Assembly: GCF_000208745.1 (NCBI RefSeq)
Contig: NC_030858.1
Span: 29,177,367 to 29,241,366 of the forward strand
From: Theobroma cacao
Lineage: Eukaryota; Streptophyta; Magnoliopsida; Malvales; Malvaceae
Reading direction: 5' to 3'
DNA: 64,000 bases
Under the pieces are notes generated by a model. It was given only the letters and a program-made list of their open reading frames with translations, made no database searches and was not told where the DNA came from. Each line of letters starts with the position of its first letter. Position 1 is the stretch's first letter. Both the position numbers and the translations under genes were made by a program. Of the stretch, positions 31,100 through 42,794 are shown one piece after another.

Positions 31100-32132
31100 A
31101 CTTCATGGCTAACAATGGAAAGCAACTTGTTCTTTCAATTTGAGATTTTCTTCAACACTTTTTCCTTCATGTAACTAAAGATTTGCTGCTTGGAACCCCC
31201 ACAAACCAATGGCATGCCAAGATATGTCCCACCCCAATTGCCATTATTGATTCCCAAGATTCGACAAATTTTTGCCTTTTCAAAATCACTAGTATTGCTA
31301 CTGAACAACACAACAGATTTCTCAAAGTTAATTTTTTGACAACAACTTCATATCTTTCAAAGATCTTAAAAACTAGAGCTTCTTGGCCTTGGGCTTTCCC
31401 AAAGATCATGTTATTGTCTCCAAAAAACAAATGGGTAACAATGGGGCTTTTTTTACAAGCTTTGATTTTAGAGATACTTCTACTAATTGTTGCATTCATT
31501 AATAAATTGGATAGAGCTTCTGTTACTGGAACAAATAAAAAAGGCAAGAGTGGATCACCTTGCCTCAACTTCTTTAAAGGTGCAAACTTGTTCCCTGGTC
31601 TACCATTAACAAGAACAGAATAAGTAACTGAAGTAATGCATCTCATTATCATCTTAATAAACATACTTAAGAAATCTAGTTTTTTTAAGATGGATTGTAA
31701 TAAGACCCATTCCACCCTATCATAAGCCTTACTCATATCAAGATTAATAGCAAAATAACCAGTCTTACCCAACCTCTTATTATGTAAATAATGTATTATT
31801 TGATGTGTTATAGTGACATTATCAAAGATTAGTATCCCAAGAACAAAAGCACTTTGATTATCAAAAATAAGAATATGCAAAATAGGTTTCAACCTATTGG
31901 TAATTACCTTCGGTGCAATTTTATATATCACATTGTATAGTCTAATTGGGCGGTATTGACTTACTAACTTGGGCTATGAGACCTTCGAGATAAAGGCTAT
32001 GTATGTGTGGTTTATTGCCTACACATCTAATCTTCACGATAAAAAATCAACCACCAACTTATGAACACTTCTACCAATTTTCTCACAATATTACTGATAA
32101 AGATTGTTGGCAAACCATCTGGCCTTAGACCT
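31100..32132 (-). pseudogene. LINE reverse transcriptase, main part
   Basis: A 254-codon frame at 31931-31167 carries the non-LTR RT motifs: KVITNRLKPILHILIFDNQS, INLDMSKAYDRVEW (motif A with catalytic Asp), LRQGDPLLPFLF (motif B) and LFFGDNNMIF at motif C. Motif C is normally F-A-D-D in plant L1s, so the second catalytic Asp is Asn here. The upstream end at 32132 reads RPDGLPTIF and continues across the copia insertion at 42377. Confidence 0.85.
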
Positions 32133-33404
32133 TGTTGGCTCCATTAGTTTTTGATGATAATAAAACATTCCCATTCATTTATGTCTAACTATGCTACTTG
32201 AGTGTGCAGGATGAAAAATGTATGCCAATAGTAAATTAATCACTAGAAGGCAAATATCAATCTTATAAGAATGAGAAGCTAAAGTTGAGCCACAAAATAG
32301 AAGCCTTTTAGTTGGATAAAGAAGGGAGTTACTAAACTAAAACTCAAGAATGAAGATGGTCGGTTCAAAAACAGAGACGACTTGATCGACTAAGAAGTAT
32401 TGTTAGTCGACTAAGAGCTTACTCCCAAAAACTGGATTTAGAGACAGAGATGACTTAATCGACTAAGAAGTATTGTTAGTCGACTAAGAGCTTACTCCCA
32501 AAAACTGGATTTAGAGACAGAGATGACTTAATCGACTAAGAAGTATTGTTAGTTGACTAAAAGCTCACTGCCAGAAATTGGGTTCAAAAACAGAGACGAT
32601 TTAATCGACTAAGAAGCATAGTTAGTCGACTAAAAACATTCTATTTAAAGATTTGAATTTGAGCACTAAAAGATAGATTAATGGCTAGAACCATTCTAAA
32701 CTATTTTTCAACAGTCAAAAAATTACAAACATCCATCAGAGTTGGTTCTTCAAGTATAAAAACCCTCCCTAATAGCTAAAAACTAAATCCAAGGCTTCCA
32801 AGAACAAAAGAGCTCAAAAACAGCAAGAAATTCTCTGCATACATTTTGCACTTCACTCCAATCTTTGTAATTGAGATAAACACTTCACTTTGTACCATTC
32901 AGATCAGGTTAGTGATCATAGGTACATTCTTATTTCTTTTCTCTTTGAACACCTAAAGTGAGCGAGTCACTCTAAGAGATTTATTCAAGCTTAGGTTAGC
33001 TTGATTAAGTGTATAGGTTCTAACTCAGCCTAGGAAAAGTTAGTTTTGGGTTTTAGTTGATCTCGAGAAAAACCATTGCTTAAGTTTATGGCTAAACCTA
33101 TGAAAAGCCATTGTAAAAGCTTGGTGGGAGCTTGGGAATTCCACCGTTTTAGTTATTTGGTTTTAAAAATCCTTTGTTGAACAATCAAGGTAGTGGATGT
33201 AGGTCTTTGATCGAACCACTATAAATCTTTGTGTATTGTTTGCCCTATTTTACTTTTCATTTCATTCTTCTTTATATTATTCCTTCATCTTGCTCTGAAA
33301 TTCTCATTATTGACCTTTAACTTGCCCTCAATTAGAGATTAAGTTTAGTAAGAGCCAAAAAGTGCTATTCATCCCCCCTCTAGCACATTTATTTGGGACC
33401 AACA
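32133..33404 (+). repeat. 5' LTR of the SIRE-like element
   Basis: Begins TGTTGGCTCCATTAG and ends GGGACCAACA. It holds four tandem units of about 73 bp (32384-32610), each with TTAATCGACTAAG and TTAGTCGACTAAG palindromic phrases. Compared with the 3' LTR (1199 bp) it is 73 bp longer, exactly one extra unit. A CAATCTTTGTAATTG and a plus-strand TATA-like GTATAAAAACC (about 32755) mark the promoter area. Confidence 0.95.
32380..32650 (+). repeat. 73-bp tandem units with CG-centred palindromes in the 5' LTR
   Basis: Four units start near 32384, 32458, 32531 and 32603. The 3' LTR has three (near 41430, 41497 and 41570). Each includes the perfect palindrome CTTAGTCGACTAAG or a one-base variant. 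Confidence 0.85.
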
Positions 33405-33406
33405 AG

Positions 33407-33419
33407 TGGTATCAGAGCC
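33407..33419 (+). promoter_or_regulatory. Primer-binding site (initiator tRNA-Met)
   Basis: TGGTATCAGAGCC starts two bases after the 5' LTR and is complementary to the 3' end of plant initiator tRNA-Met, the usual primer of Ty1/copia reverse transcription. Confidence 0.95.
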
Positions 33420-33462
33420 TATTCCTCTTTCTCAAGGCTTAACATCCTAAGGGAGATCCTAA

Positions 33463-34547
33463 TGGCTCTTTAAAAATCAGTAGTTGTCGAAAGACAGTCC
33501 ACAAATAAACCACTTCTGTTAGATGGCTCAAATTATCCTTATTGGAGCACTAGAATGTCAATCTATAAAGGGTAATAGATTATGAGATGTGGGATGTCAT
33601 CATAAATGGACTTTTCATTCCCTCAACTACAAATGTAGTGACCAATGAACTAATTATTAAGCCAATGTCTGAATGGATTGAAGCTGAAACCATAAACAAA
33701 TTTTAAGGCAATAAACTTTTTGCATTGTACTTTAACTCTTACTGAGTTTAACAAAGTGTCAAGCTGCACAACAGCTAAACAAGTGTGGGACAAACTTAGG
33801 ATTATCCATGAAGGGACTTCACAAGTCAAGGAGTCCGAAATAACTCTCTTAACTTATAATTATGAGATGTTTAAGACGAAACCTGGTGAAGATATCACCA
33901 ACATGCTAGATAGGTTCACTAATATCACCAATAAACTCAGTCAGGTAGGCAAACCATTTCTTGAACATGAAATTATCAAAAGACTTCTTAGAAGCCTACC
34001 TAAAAATTGGAAGCCAAAGGTGATTGCCATTCATGAAGCCAAGGACTTAAATGTCATCACACTTGATGAAATATGCAAGTCTCTTCTTACTCATGAGTTA
34101 GAGCTGGAAAAAGAAAAAGAAGAAGAAGACAAGAGAGAAACAAAAGAAAAAAAGAAAAGCATTGCCTTAAAAGCAAGCATTCTTGAAAAAGGAATGGACA
34201 ATTTATATTGTAATGATGATGAAGAATTGGCTATAATGGCAAGAAGATTCAGAAAACTTATGGGACAAAGAGACAAGAGATTGGCTAGGAAAGGGTACAG
34301 AATATATCAAGGTTCTTCATGGAGAACCAAAAATAAAAATGAGTCCAACAAGAAGGAAGAGGTTATATGCTTCGAATGCAAGAAGCTTGGACACTTCAGG
34401 TCAGAATGCCCCTTGCTGAAGGAGGAAACTCTCAAGAAAAATAAAAAATTGAATAAGGCAATGGTGGCTGCAACCTGGTCTGATAGTGATGTTTCAAGTT
34501 CAGATGCTGAAGAAGAAAAAGTGGAAGAAAAAGCAAATTATGTTTGA
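33463..34547 (+). pseudogene. Copia gag with CCHC knuckle, interrupted
   Basis: An N-terminal part (33463-33700) has an early stop at codon 4 and more damage. From 33720 a 275-codon frame carries the UBN2/gag-polypeptide domain (AKQVWDKLRIIHEGTSQVKE, LLRSLPKNWKPKV), a Glu/Lys-rich helix and a CCHC zinc knuckle CFECKKLGHFRSECP (residues about 217-231), and ends in a Ser/Asp/Glu tail. It packages element RNA in the virus-like particle. A second knuckle-like CYICDKFGHLSYD lies at about 34925, out of frame. Confidence 0.85.
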
Positions 34548-34889
34548 TGGCAAGACATGAGGAATCTGAGGTATCTTCAGCTCTTTATGATATTTTTATT
34601 GATGAACTTTAGGAAGAATATGAATGTCTTTATGATGAATTCGTAAAACTTGCTTCAAAATATAAAGTTTTGAAAAGAAATACTGTATCTCTTGAGATAG
34701 ATTTAGAAAATATAAGACATGACTTCAATTCTATTTTTAAACAAAGAAACCTTCTTCAAACGGAACTAGATCATTCAAAAACAGATTTTGAAATTCTGAA
34801 ATTAGAATTGGAAAACAGAACTGAAGCTTTACAAAAAACAGTTGATGAAAATACTACTATTTAGAGTTTGAGAAAAGAAACACATACTT

Positions 34890-36597
34890 TAAGAAAAATT
34901 CTAATAATGTCTTATCTAGATGTTATATTTGTGATAAATTTGGTCATCTATCTTATGACTATTATAGAAAAAGAAGCACGCTGAAAATAAAAAGGATTTG
35001 GGTTCCAAAAGAATCCTATGTAGTAGCTAACCTTTAAGGACCCATCAAGGTATGGATTCCTATTAAGAAAAATTGAATATCTGTCTTGTAGGTTGAGCTA
35101 AACCAAAAAGACATATGCTCAAAAGCTCAATTGAAAGAGAAGCAACCATGGTACATGGATAGTGGTTGCTTAAGACACATGACTGGAAACGAAATGTTGT
35201 TTACTCAATTGGACAAGAAAAAAAGAGGTACTGCATTTTCCAGAGATGATTCAAAAGGTAGAATTCATGGTATAAGAACTATTGGTAAGAATTCTCAAGC
35301 TCAAATTAGTCATGTGTTACTTGTTAAAGGTTTAAAACACAATTTATTAAGTATCAGTCGATTGTGTGATAAAGGTTTTAAGGTATGTTTGGATTCAAAT
35401 AAATGTGAAGTGATAGACATTAGTACCAACAAAACTTCATTCATAGGAAAAAGAATCAAAAACATGTATGTCATATTTCCTAAAGATCTTGAATTAAATT
35501 GTGAAACATGTCTTATGGAAAATAATAGAAATGATAGCTAGTTATGGCATAGAAGACTTAGACATGTAAGCATGCATACCATCTCAAAATTAATGAGAAA
35601 AAATCTAGTTATTGGATTGCCTGAACTTAAATTTGAGAATGATCAGATTTGTGATGCTTGCTAATTAGGTAAACAAGTTAGAACATCCTTCAAAACCAAG
35701 AAGATTGTCTCCACCTCTAGACCTCTTGAACTGCTGCATATTGATTTTTTTGGTCCAATTAACACAACGAGCCTAAGAGGCAAATCGTATGACTTTGTGA
35801 TTATTGATGACCACTCTAGGTATACTTAAGTCTACTTTCTTTCTCATAAAAATGATGCTCTACCTGCATTTGTTAATCATTGTAAAAAGGCTCAAAATGA
35901 AAAAGGACTTGTCATAGTTAGCATTAGGAGTGATCATGGAAGTGAGTTTGAGGGAGATGAGTTTGAAAACTTTTGTAATGAAAAGGGGTTGGATCATAAT
36001 TTTTTAGTGCCTATAACACCTTAACAAAATAGGGTTGTAGAAAGAAAAAATCAAACTTTAAAAGAAATGGCTCGAACCATGCTTTGTGAAAACAATCTAT
36101 CAAAGTATTTTTGGGTAGAAGCTGTCAACATAATAGCCTACATTCTTAATAGAGTCTCAATAAGGGCCATGATATTAAAAACCCCATATGAACTATACAA
36201 AGGTAAAAAACCAAACACTTATCACGTTAGAAGTTTTGGCTGTAAATGCTTTGTATTGAACAATGAAAAACATTCTCTGGGAAAATTTGATGCTAAGAGT
36301 GATGAGGCAATATTTCTAGGATATGCATTGAACTCAAAAGCTTATAGAGTCTTTAACAAAAGAACTTTAACAGTTGAAAAGTCTATCCATATAGTTTTTT
36401 ATGAATCTAATACCTTGCAAAAGGAAGTTCTTGTTGATGAAATTGATGTAGAGGACTTTGATAGACAAATAGAAGAAATGAGCCTAGAAAACAAGAAAAA
36501 CAGTGAAGAGAACTCCTCTGGAAGAGAAACAGAATCTCCACCTTTAGAAACTCTACAAAAGACTGAAAATCAACACATTGATCTTCCAAAGAGCTAG
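34890..36597 (+). pseudogene. Copia protease and integrase region, several stops
   Basis: From 35131: WYMDSGCLRHMTG is the aspartic protease active site (D-S-G), followed by HVLLVKGLKHNLLSISRLC. After a TAG at 35539 comes the GAG-pre-integrase motif LWHRRLRHVS with the HHCC partner CDAC, then the core (LLHIDFFGPINTTS, FVIIDDHS, IRSDHGSEFEGDEF, VVERKNQTL) with D, D and E residues visible, and FWVEAVNIIAYILNR. Nonsense codons at 35539, 35662, 35827 and 36022 interrupt it. The last part (36067-36597) is open for 176 codons. Confidence 0.9.
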
Positions 36598-36739
36598 AAA
36601 TATATTAAAGATCATCCACAAGAGTAGATCATTGGTGATCTTACACAAGAAGTCAAAACTAGGAAAGGAATTAGAAAAACAAGTTAATTCTCAGCTTTCA
36701 TCTCATAAATCGAGCCTAAAACTTTGAAGAAGCAAAAAA

Positions 36740-38240
36740 AGAAGAAAGCTAGATATTGGCCATGCAAGAAGAACTTGAACAATTTGAAAGAAACCATGTA
36801 TGGACACTGGTTTCTAAGCTATTCAATCACCTAATTGTTGGCACAAAGTGGGTATTCAAAAATAAGGTAAATGAGCAAGGTAATGTTATTAGAAACAAAG
36901 CTAGGTTAGTGGCTCAAGGATCTAACCAAGAAGAAGGCATTGACTATGATGAAACTTTTACCCCTATTGCTAGGATTAAAGCCATAAGATTATTGCTTGC
37001 ATTTGCATGTTTCATGAACTTCAAATTATTTCAAATGGATGTGAAAAGTGCATTTTTAAATGGTCTCATTCAAGAGGAAGTTTATGTCAAACAACCCCTC
37101 AGATTTGAGGACTTTGAAAAACCTGATTATGTTTTCAAACAACATAAGGCCTTGTATGGACTAAAACAAGCTTCAAGGGCTTGGTATGAAAGACTCTCAA
37201 AGTTTTTAGTTGAGAAAAGGTATATTAGAGGGAGTATTGACACAACACTGTTTATTAAAAAATGCATCAATGATTTAATTATTGTTCAAATCTATGTGGA
37301 TGATATTGTGTTTGGTGCTACTAATAAGGCTTTATGCAAGAATTTTGCTGAAGAAATGCTGGGTGAATTCGAAATGAGCATGATAGGTGAACTGAAATTC
37401 TTTCTTGGGCTTCAAATCAAACAATGTAAAGATGGCATCTTCATCAATCAAGAATATACATTCAAGACATGCTGAAAGAGTTTGATATGTTGAAGCTGAA
37501 ATCAATCAACACACCAATGAGTCCCTCTACCGAGCTTGATAAAGATGAAAAAGGAAAAAGTGTTGATCAAAAGCTTTATAGAGTTATGATTGGATCTTTG
37601 CTTTACTTAACTGTTAGCAAACCTGATATTCAATTTAGTGTATGTTTCTGTACGGTTTCAATCACAACCTAAAGAGTCACACTTAACTGCAGTAAAAAGA
37701 ATCTTTAGGTACCTCTTAGACACACAAAATTTAGGATTGTGGTATCCTAGAGGAACATCTTTTAGTCTCATTGGATATTCAGATGTTGACTTTGTTGGAA
37801 GTAAAATAGATAGGAAAAGTACTAGTGGCACTTGTCAACTTCTAGAAAACATGCTAGTATCTTGGTCAAGTAAGAAACAAAACTCGATTGCACTTTCCAC
37901 AGCTAAAGCTGAATATGTTTCCTTAAGTAGTTACTGTGCTCAAATTTTATGGATTAAACAACAATTAAAAGACTTTGGAATAACCATGCATAATATACCA
38001 ATATTTTGTGATAACAAAAGTGCCATCAAAATATCAAAGAATCCAGTTCAGCACTCTAGGACCAAACATATTGAAATTAGACGTCACTTTATTAGAGACC
38101 ATGTGATTAAAGGAGATATTAAGATTGAGTTTGTTAACACCTTGCAACAATTAGCTGATATAATCAACAAGGCCTTAAATGAGGAAAGATTTAATGAAAT
38201 TAGGAGAAATCTAGGAATGGTCAATATACAAGAGCTTTAA
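36740..38240 (+). pseudogene. Copia reverse transcriptase and RNase H
   Basis: 36756-37475 is open for 239 codons with VGTKWVFKNKVNE, KARLVAQGSNQEEGIDYDET, MDVKSAFLNG, YGLKQASRAWY and IYVDDIVFGA (catalytic YVDD). A frame change at about 37470 leads to SINTPMSPST and SLLYLTVSKPDIQFSV. Another change at about 37640 leads to the RNase H part (KRIFRYL, GYSDVDFVGSKIDRKSTSG, ALSTAKAEYVSLS, IFCDNKSAIKI, KHIEIRRHFIRDHV) ending at 38240. All catalytic motifs are intact; only frame changes break it. Confidence 0.9.
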
Positions 38241-38711
38241 GAAAATTTCTGAGCTTTTCATTTATAAGACAGTAGGTACTTAGTTGATTAAAAGTATCGC
38301 TTAACCAACTAAGAGCATTCTGTATCTTTTTGTTAATAGACTTAGTCGAATAAGAATAACACTTAGTCAGTTAAGAAACTGAAATAAAAATGATAAAATT
38401 TAAGGGAAAAGAGAAAGGTATACTAGATGAAAAAGAAAAAGAAATACTGCTAAACTAAAAATAAAAAGAGAGGTAATTTTTTAATTTTGAAAATAAGGGT
38501 AAATGACAGCATTTAAAAGGGGGAGTCTGACGGTTATAAAGGAAAAATAACTTCCCTAAGCTCCTTCTCTCTCCATTAGAAGCCACTCCTTTGAAAACCA
38601 AAACCCCATTTCTCTTAAACTCTCAAACCCTAAGTTCGAATCCACTCAAAATAGATTACCAAAACCACTTTACCTAGTAATATTTTGGAAAATAAGAAAA
38701 GTAAACAACCC

Positions 38712-40560
38712 ATGGAAGAAAGTCCACCATCCAAGATTCAAAAAAAGAGGAAAAAGGATAAGTCAGCCTCGGTGACAGAGAAAATTGGAAAAAAATAGAA
38801 AGAAAAAGAACAAAAATCAGAGAAAAAAAGGGAAAAAGAAAAACTCCTCAGAAAAGGTACTCCTCCATCCACCAAATTTAGAAATAAAACCTATGAGGAT
38901 AGGTTTAGGAAGAAAGAGAATGCACCGATTTCATGTGGAAAATACATTGACTTGGATAGCTTTAATGAGGTGCTAGAAATTAAAAAAGGTTTATCGGATT
39001 ATTTTGAAGAGATAAAATTGAAGAAATTGAGCACTTTTAATAATAGAACCTATAATACCAACTTAGTGAAGGAATTCTATGCTAGCATTGCACTAGATGA
39101 AAATGAACTTAAGTAACTTGAGGATTTTATTGATGATGGTCTGAATGTGTTCTTGAATGGAAAGGAGTTTGTGGTCAAGGCCACAGATTTGGGAAGTCTG
39201 CTCAAAGTTGAGTGTGAAGAATGAGAATATGAAATTCTTGAAGATTATGATTCTTCATCTCTGTGGAAAATAATAATAAGGAAAAAGGAAAGATATTCAT
39301 CCAAAAGTTATGCCAATTTCATTAAAAGCCCTCAGATTAGGATTTTGCATTATTTCATTGCCTTTGCAATACATGGAAGAAGCGGTAACTTCAACTACGT
39401 AAGCCTTCAAGATATGTGGCTAATAGAGCATGCCTTTAATGCTACCCCCCTTAACTTAGGCAGATTCATGATAGAAAGAATGAAAAGAACATGTCCAGTT
39501 AATAAGGTAAATCTACCGTATGGAAACATAATTACCTCTCTTATTAAGAAAAAGGGGATATGGAGTTCAAGATATAAAATAGACCAAGTGAAAACCAGGG
39601 ACCAGGCAATCTATCTAGGAAGCTTGCCAAACCTAAACCCTAAACTAGAAGGAGAAAAGTTTGTCAAGACCCCCAAAATTGCTCTAAAGGATGAGCATTC
39701 CACCCTTGCTCAGACTCAGACAGCTTCCTGCTAGATTTCGAATGAAATGATTCTAAATTTACTAATGAGAGTTGATGGGAAACTCATTAACCAATCTGCA
39801 AGGATACAAAAAATTCAAGATAAGTTGGAAGAGCTAGAAAAGGTGATGAAAGAAAAGAGAAAAATAGCTTTTGGACCTACTACTGAAGACATTTCTGCAA
39901 CACCAAGTCTAGCACCAGCAGAACAAGCTACTGAAAGTCCTGACCTCCAAGCTGAAAGTGATAAACAAGAATTTGTTCTAGCATGAAAATCTCCCACTCT
40001 TGAGCCCCGAAATGAATAAGAATCCAATGAAGGCACTGAAGTACTTAGATCCTTTAATGACAACTCTCCACCACATGATGAACCATAACCAGAAAAACCA
40101 TCTCCTCCCAACTTTGAGGAAGTTTCAATAATGGATGTATTTCACCAAATGGTCAAAAAAGAACAAGCAGAAAGAGAAACAACAAAGGATAAAGATTAGA
40201 AGTCAGCATCTACAAGGGCTTCTCCTAAGTTAGTTCACATTGCCAGAAAAAGTGGACCTACTAAAACAGAACAAGGGCAAGCAGCTGCTTCTACCAAAGA
40301 TAAATCCAAATCTACTGGTAAAGGCAGGAAGACCATGGCAATAAAGACAAAATTTCTCAAGAGGAGAAAGTCTTCAAGAATAGCTGAGAAAGCCAAACCC
40401 TTAGTCCAATCTTTTGCTCAAAATCCCCTCCAAATTTTAGACAGATCATCCCCTGACTCCTCATCACAAAGAGCATCACTTGGGCCATCTCCTGAACCCT
40501 TCAATGTCCATTATGGCACTGATGAGTCTAACCTTTTTGATTCTTCTCAAACCAGTTAAC
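38712..40560 (+). pseudogene. Env-like third ORF region after pol
   Basis: It starts ATG at 38712 (MEESPPSKIQKKRKKDKSAS) and has a stop 28 codons later, then a Lys/Glu-rich part and a domain at about 39345-39734 (FAIHGRSGNFNYVSLQDMWL, NLGRFMIERMKR, LPYGNIITSLIKKKGIW). That domain is similar to the plant transposon protein domain that is carried as an env-like ORF in SIRE and some Athila elements. A coiled-coil stretch (39780-39850, RIQKIQDKLEELEKVMKEKR) and a Ser/Pro-rich basic tail (to 40560) follow. I see no signal peptide or clear membrane segment, so env-like describes position and family, not proven function. Stops at 38797, 39732, 39984 and others break it. Confidence 0.7.
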
Positions 40561-41177
40561 CACCCTTATTTTTTGCTGATGATAAAAAAGGGGAGTAATA
40601 TGATCGAAAGCTTAAGGGAGATAGAAAGTAAAAGAATTTTAGGGAGAAAATAAAAGTGATGTAGGGGCAATTTAGGAATTTAAATCTAACTCTAACGATA
40701 TTGAGCTATTTATGTTATTTTATGTACTGATGGTTGAAAACTGGATGTTGATAACTTGCCGATAACTTATGTTTATGGTTGTTCTATTGAATTGAATGGA
40801 AACTATTTCTAAAATAAAAATGGATGTTGCTTATGTGTTTATGATATATGATATTTCTGCTAGATGGTTAATGGTATTTATTTTTGGAATGGACATGAAA
40901 ATATGCTGATGACAGTGAATGATAATTTTGTTACTTACAGTTGATTGTTATGTAAGGCTGTATAAAAATATTTTGTCAAATGATTGAATCTATACTTGTC
41001 ATTTTCTTTAAGAAATAAATAAAAACTTGCTAAAATGAATAATAAAATTATGCATACTCTAAGTGAGAGCACATACTCAAGGGGAGAAAATCCTCATTTT
41101 GTGCAGAACAAAAAGGATCTAACAGACACTATGCTGAAAATCAATGAATGTTTTGTCATCATCAAAAAAAGAGAGAT
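40561..41177 (+). other. SIRE element 3' untranslated region and polypurine tract
   Basis: Non-coding AT-rich sequence that ends with AAAAAAAGAGAGAT directly before the 3' LTR, the expected polypurine primer for plus-strand synthesis. Confidence 0.75.
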
Positions 41178-42376
41178 TGTTGGCTCCATTAGTTTTTAAT
41201 GATAATAAAACATTCTCACTCATTTATGTTTAACTATGCTACTTGAGTGTGCAAGATGAAAAATGTATGCCAATTGTAAATTAATCACTAAAAGGCAAAT
41301 ATCAAATCTTATAAGAATGAGAAGCTAAAGTTGAGCCACAAAACAGAAGCCTCTTAGTTGGATAAAGAAGGGAGTTAGTCAACTAAAACTCAAGAATGAA
41401 GATGGTCGGTTTAGAAATAGAGATGACTTAATCGACTAAGAAGCATTGTTAATCGACTAAGAGCTTACTGCCAGAAACTGGGTTCAAAGACAACTTAATC
41501 GACTAAGAAGTATTGTTAATTGACTAAGAGCTCACTGCCAGAAACTAGTTTCAGAGACAGAGACGACTTAATCGACTAAGAAGCATAGTTAGTCAACTAA
41601 GAGTATTCTGTCTGAAGATTTGAATTTGAACACTAAAAGACAGATTAACGGTTAAAATCACTCCAAACTGTTTCTCAACGGTCAGAAACTATCAAATATC
41701 TATCAAAGTTGGTTCTGTAAGTATAAGAACCCTCCCCAACAGCTAAGAACTAATTCCAAGGCTTCCAAGAACAAAAAAAGCTCAAAAACAGCAAAAAATT
41801 CTCTACATACTTTCTACACTTCACTCCAATCTTTGTAACTGAGATAAGTAAGTCAGTTTGTATCATTCAGATCAAGTTAGTGGTAATAGGTACATCCTTA
41901 TTTCTTTTCTTTTTGAACACTTAGAGTGAGCGAGTCACTTTAAGGGATTTATTCAAGCTTGGGTTAGCTTGATTAAGTGTATAGGTTCTAACTCAACCTA
42001 GAAAAAGTTAGTTTTGGATTTTTGTTGATATCGAGAAAAACTATTGTTAAAGGTTGTGGCCAAGCCTGTGAAGAGTTATTGTAAAAGCTTGGTTGGAGCT
42101 TGGAAATTCCACCGTTTTAGTGATTTGGTTTGAAAAATTCTTGGTTCAACAATCAAGGCAGTTGATGTAGGTTTTTAACTGAACCACTATAAATCTTTGT
42201 GTATTGTTTGTCCTGTTTTACTTTTCATTTCATTCTTCCTTATATTATTCCTTCAACTTGCATCGAAATTCTCATTATTGACCTCCAACTTGCCCCCAAT
42301 TAGAGATCAAATTTAGTAAGAGTCAAAAAGTGCTATTCACCCCCTCCCCCTCTAGCATATTTATTTGGGACCAACA
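41178..42376 (+). repeat. 3' LTR of the SIRE-like element
   Basis: 1199 bp, TGTTGGCTCCATTAG to GGGACCAACA, same layout as the 5' LTR but with three instead of four 73-bp units. The two LTRs differ at scattered positions, so insertion was not very recent. Confidence 0.95.
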
Positions 42377-42790
42377 AAGCTTTCATAAGAGGCATTTGAA
42401 ATAAAGCCTCTTAAACCTCATCCAAAGAGATTTCAGCTTCCAACGTCTCATTAAGTGCATTAGACATCTACGGCTTAATAACCATTAGAACATCATCAAT
42501 CTAATTCAGCCTTGAAGAATTGAACAAATTAAAGTAAAATTCACCAACCTTCTTTGTAATTTCTTCTTGATCGTCAATCCACTCTACACCAGCTCTTTTC
42601 AAAACCTAGATGGTATTTTTCTTCCTACATTCCTCAACTTTGCTATGAAAAAACTTGGTAATCATGTCACCCTCTCGCAAGCAATCTACTCCAGATCTCT
42701 GTTTCCACATTATTTCCTCATATCTTATTAAATCATTAATTTTATGCTAAAACTATTTAACCAGGTGAAATTGACTCATTGATTTGTGGG
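42377..42790 (-). pseudogene. LINE region between endonuclease and RT
   Basis: The minus-strand reading connects the endonuclease to the RT and reaches the insertion point with MPLMKA, which continues as RPDGLPTIF at 32132 in the typical L1 motif MPxxKAPGPDG. Damaged by stops. Confidence 0.65.
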
Positions 42791-42794
42791 CCCC

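Larger units (their letters stand above)
32133..42376 (+). mobile_element. SIRE-like Ty1/copia element with env-like third ORF
   Basis: A 10,244-bp element with LTRs of 1272 bp (32133-33404) and 1199 bp (41178-42376), both TGTTGG...CCAACA. There is a primer-binding site for initiator tRNA-Met at 33407, gag (33463-34547), a pol region in Ty1/copia order PR-INT-RT-RH (34900-38240), then an additional 1.85-kb region (38712-40560) before a purine-rich tract (41161-41177). The large size, the extra post-pol region and the LTR length fit the SIRE/Maximus lineage. Several stops interrupt gag and pol. The flanking five bases are GACCT and AAGCT, only 3 of 5 matching. It sits inside the RT gene of the LINE. 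Confidence 0.9.

Noticed and set aside
32128..42381. Perfect 5-bp duplication for the SIRE-like element
   Set aside because: Flanks are GACCT and AAGCT, 3 of 5 identical; may have mutated, so not claimed.
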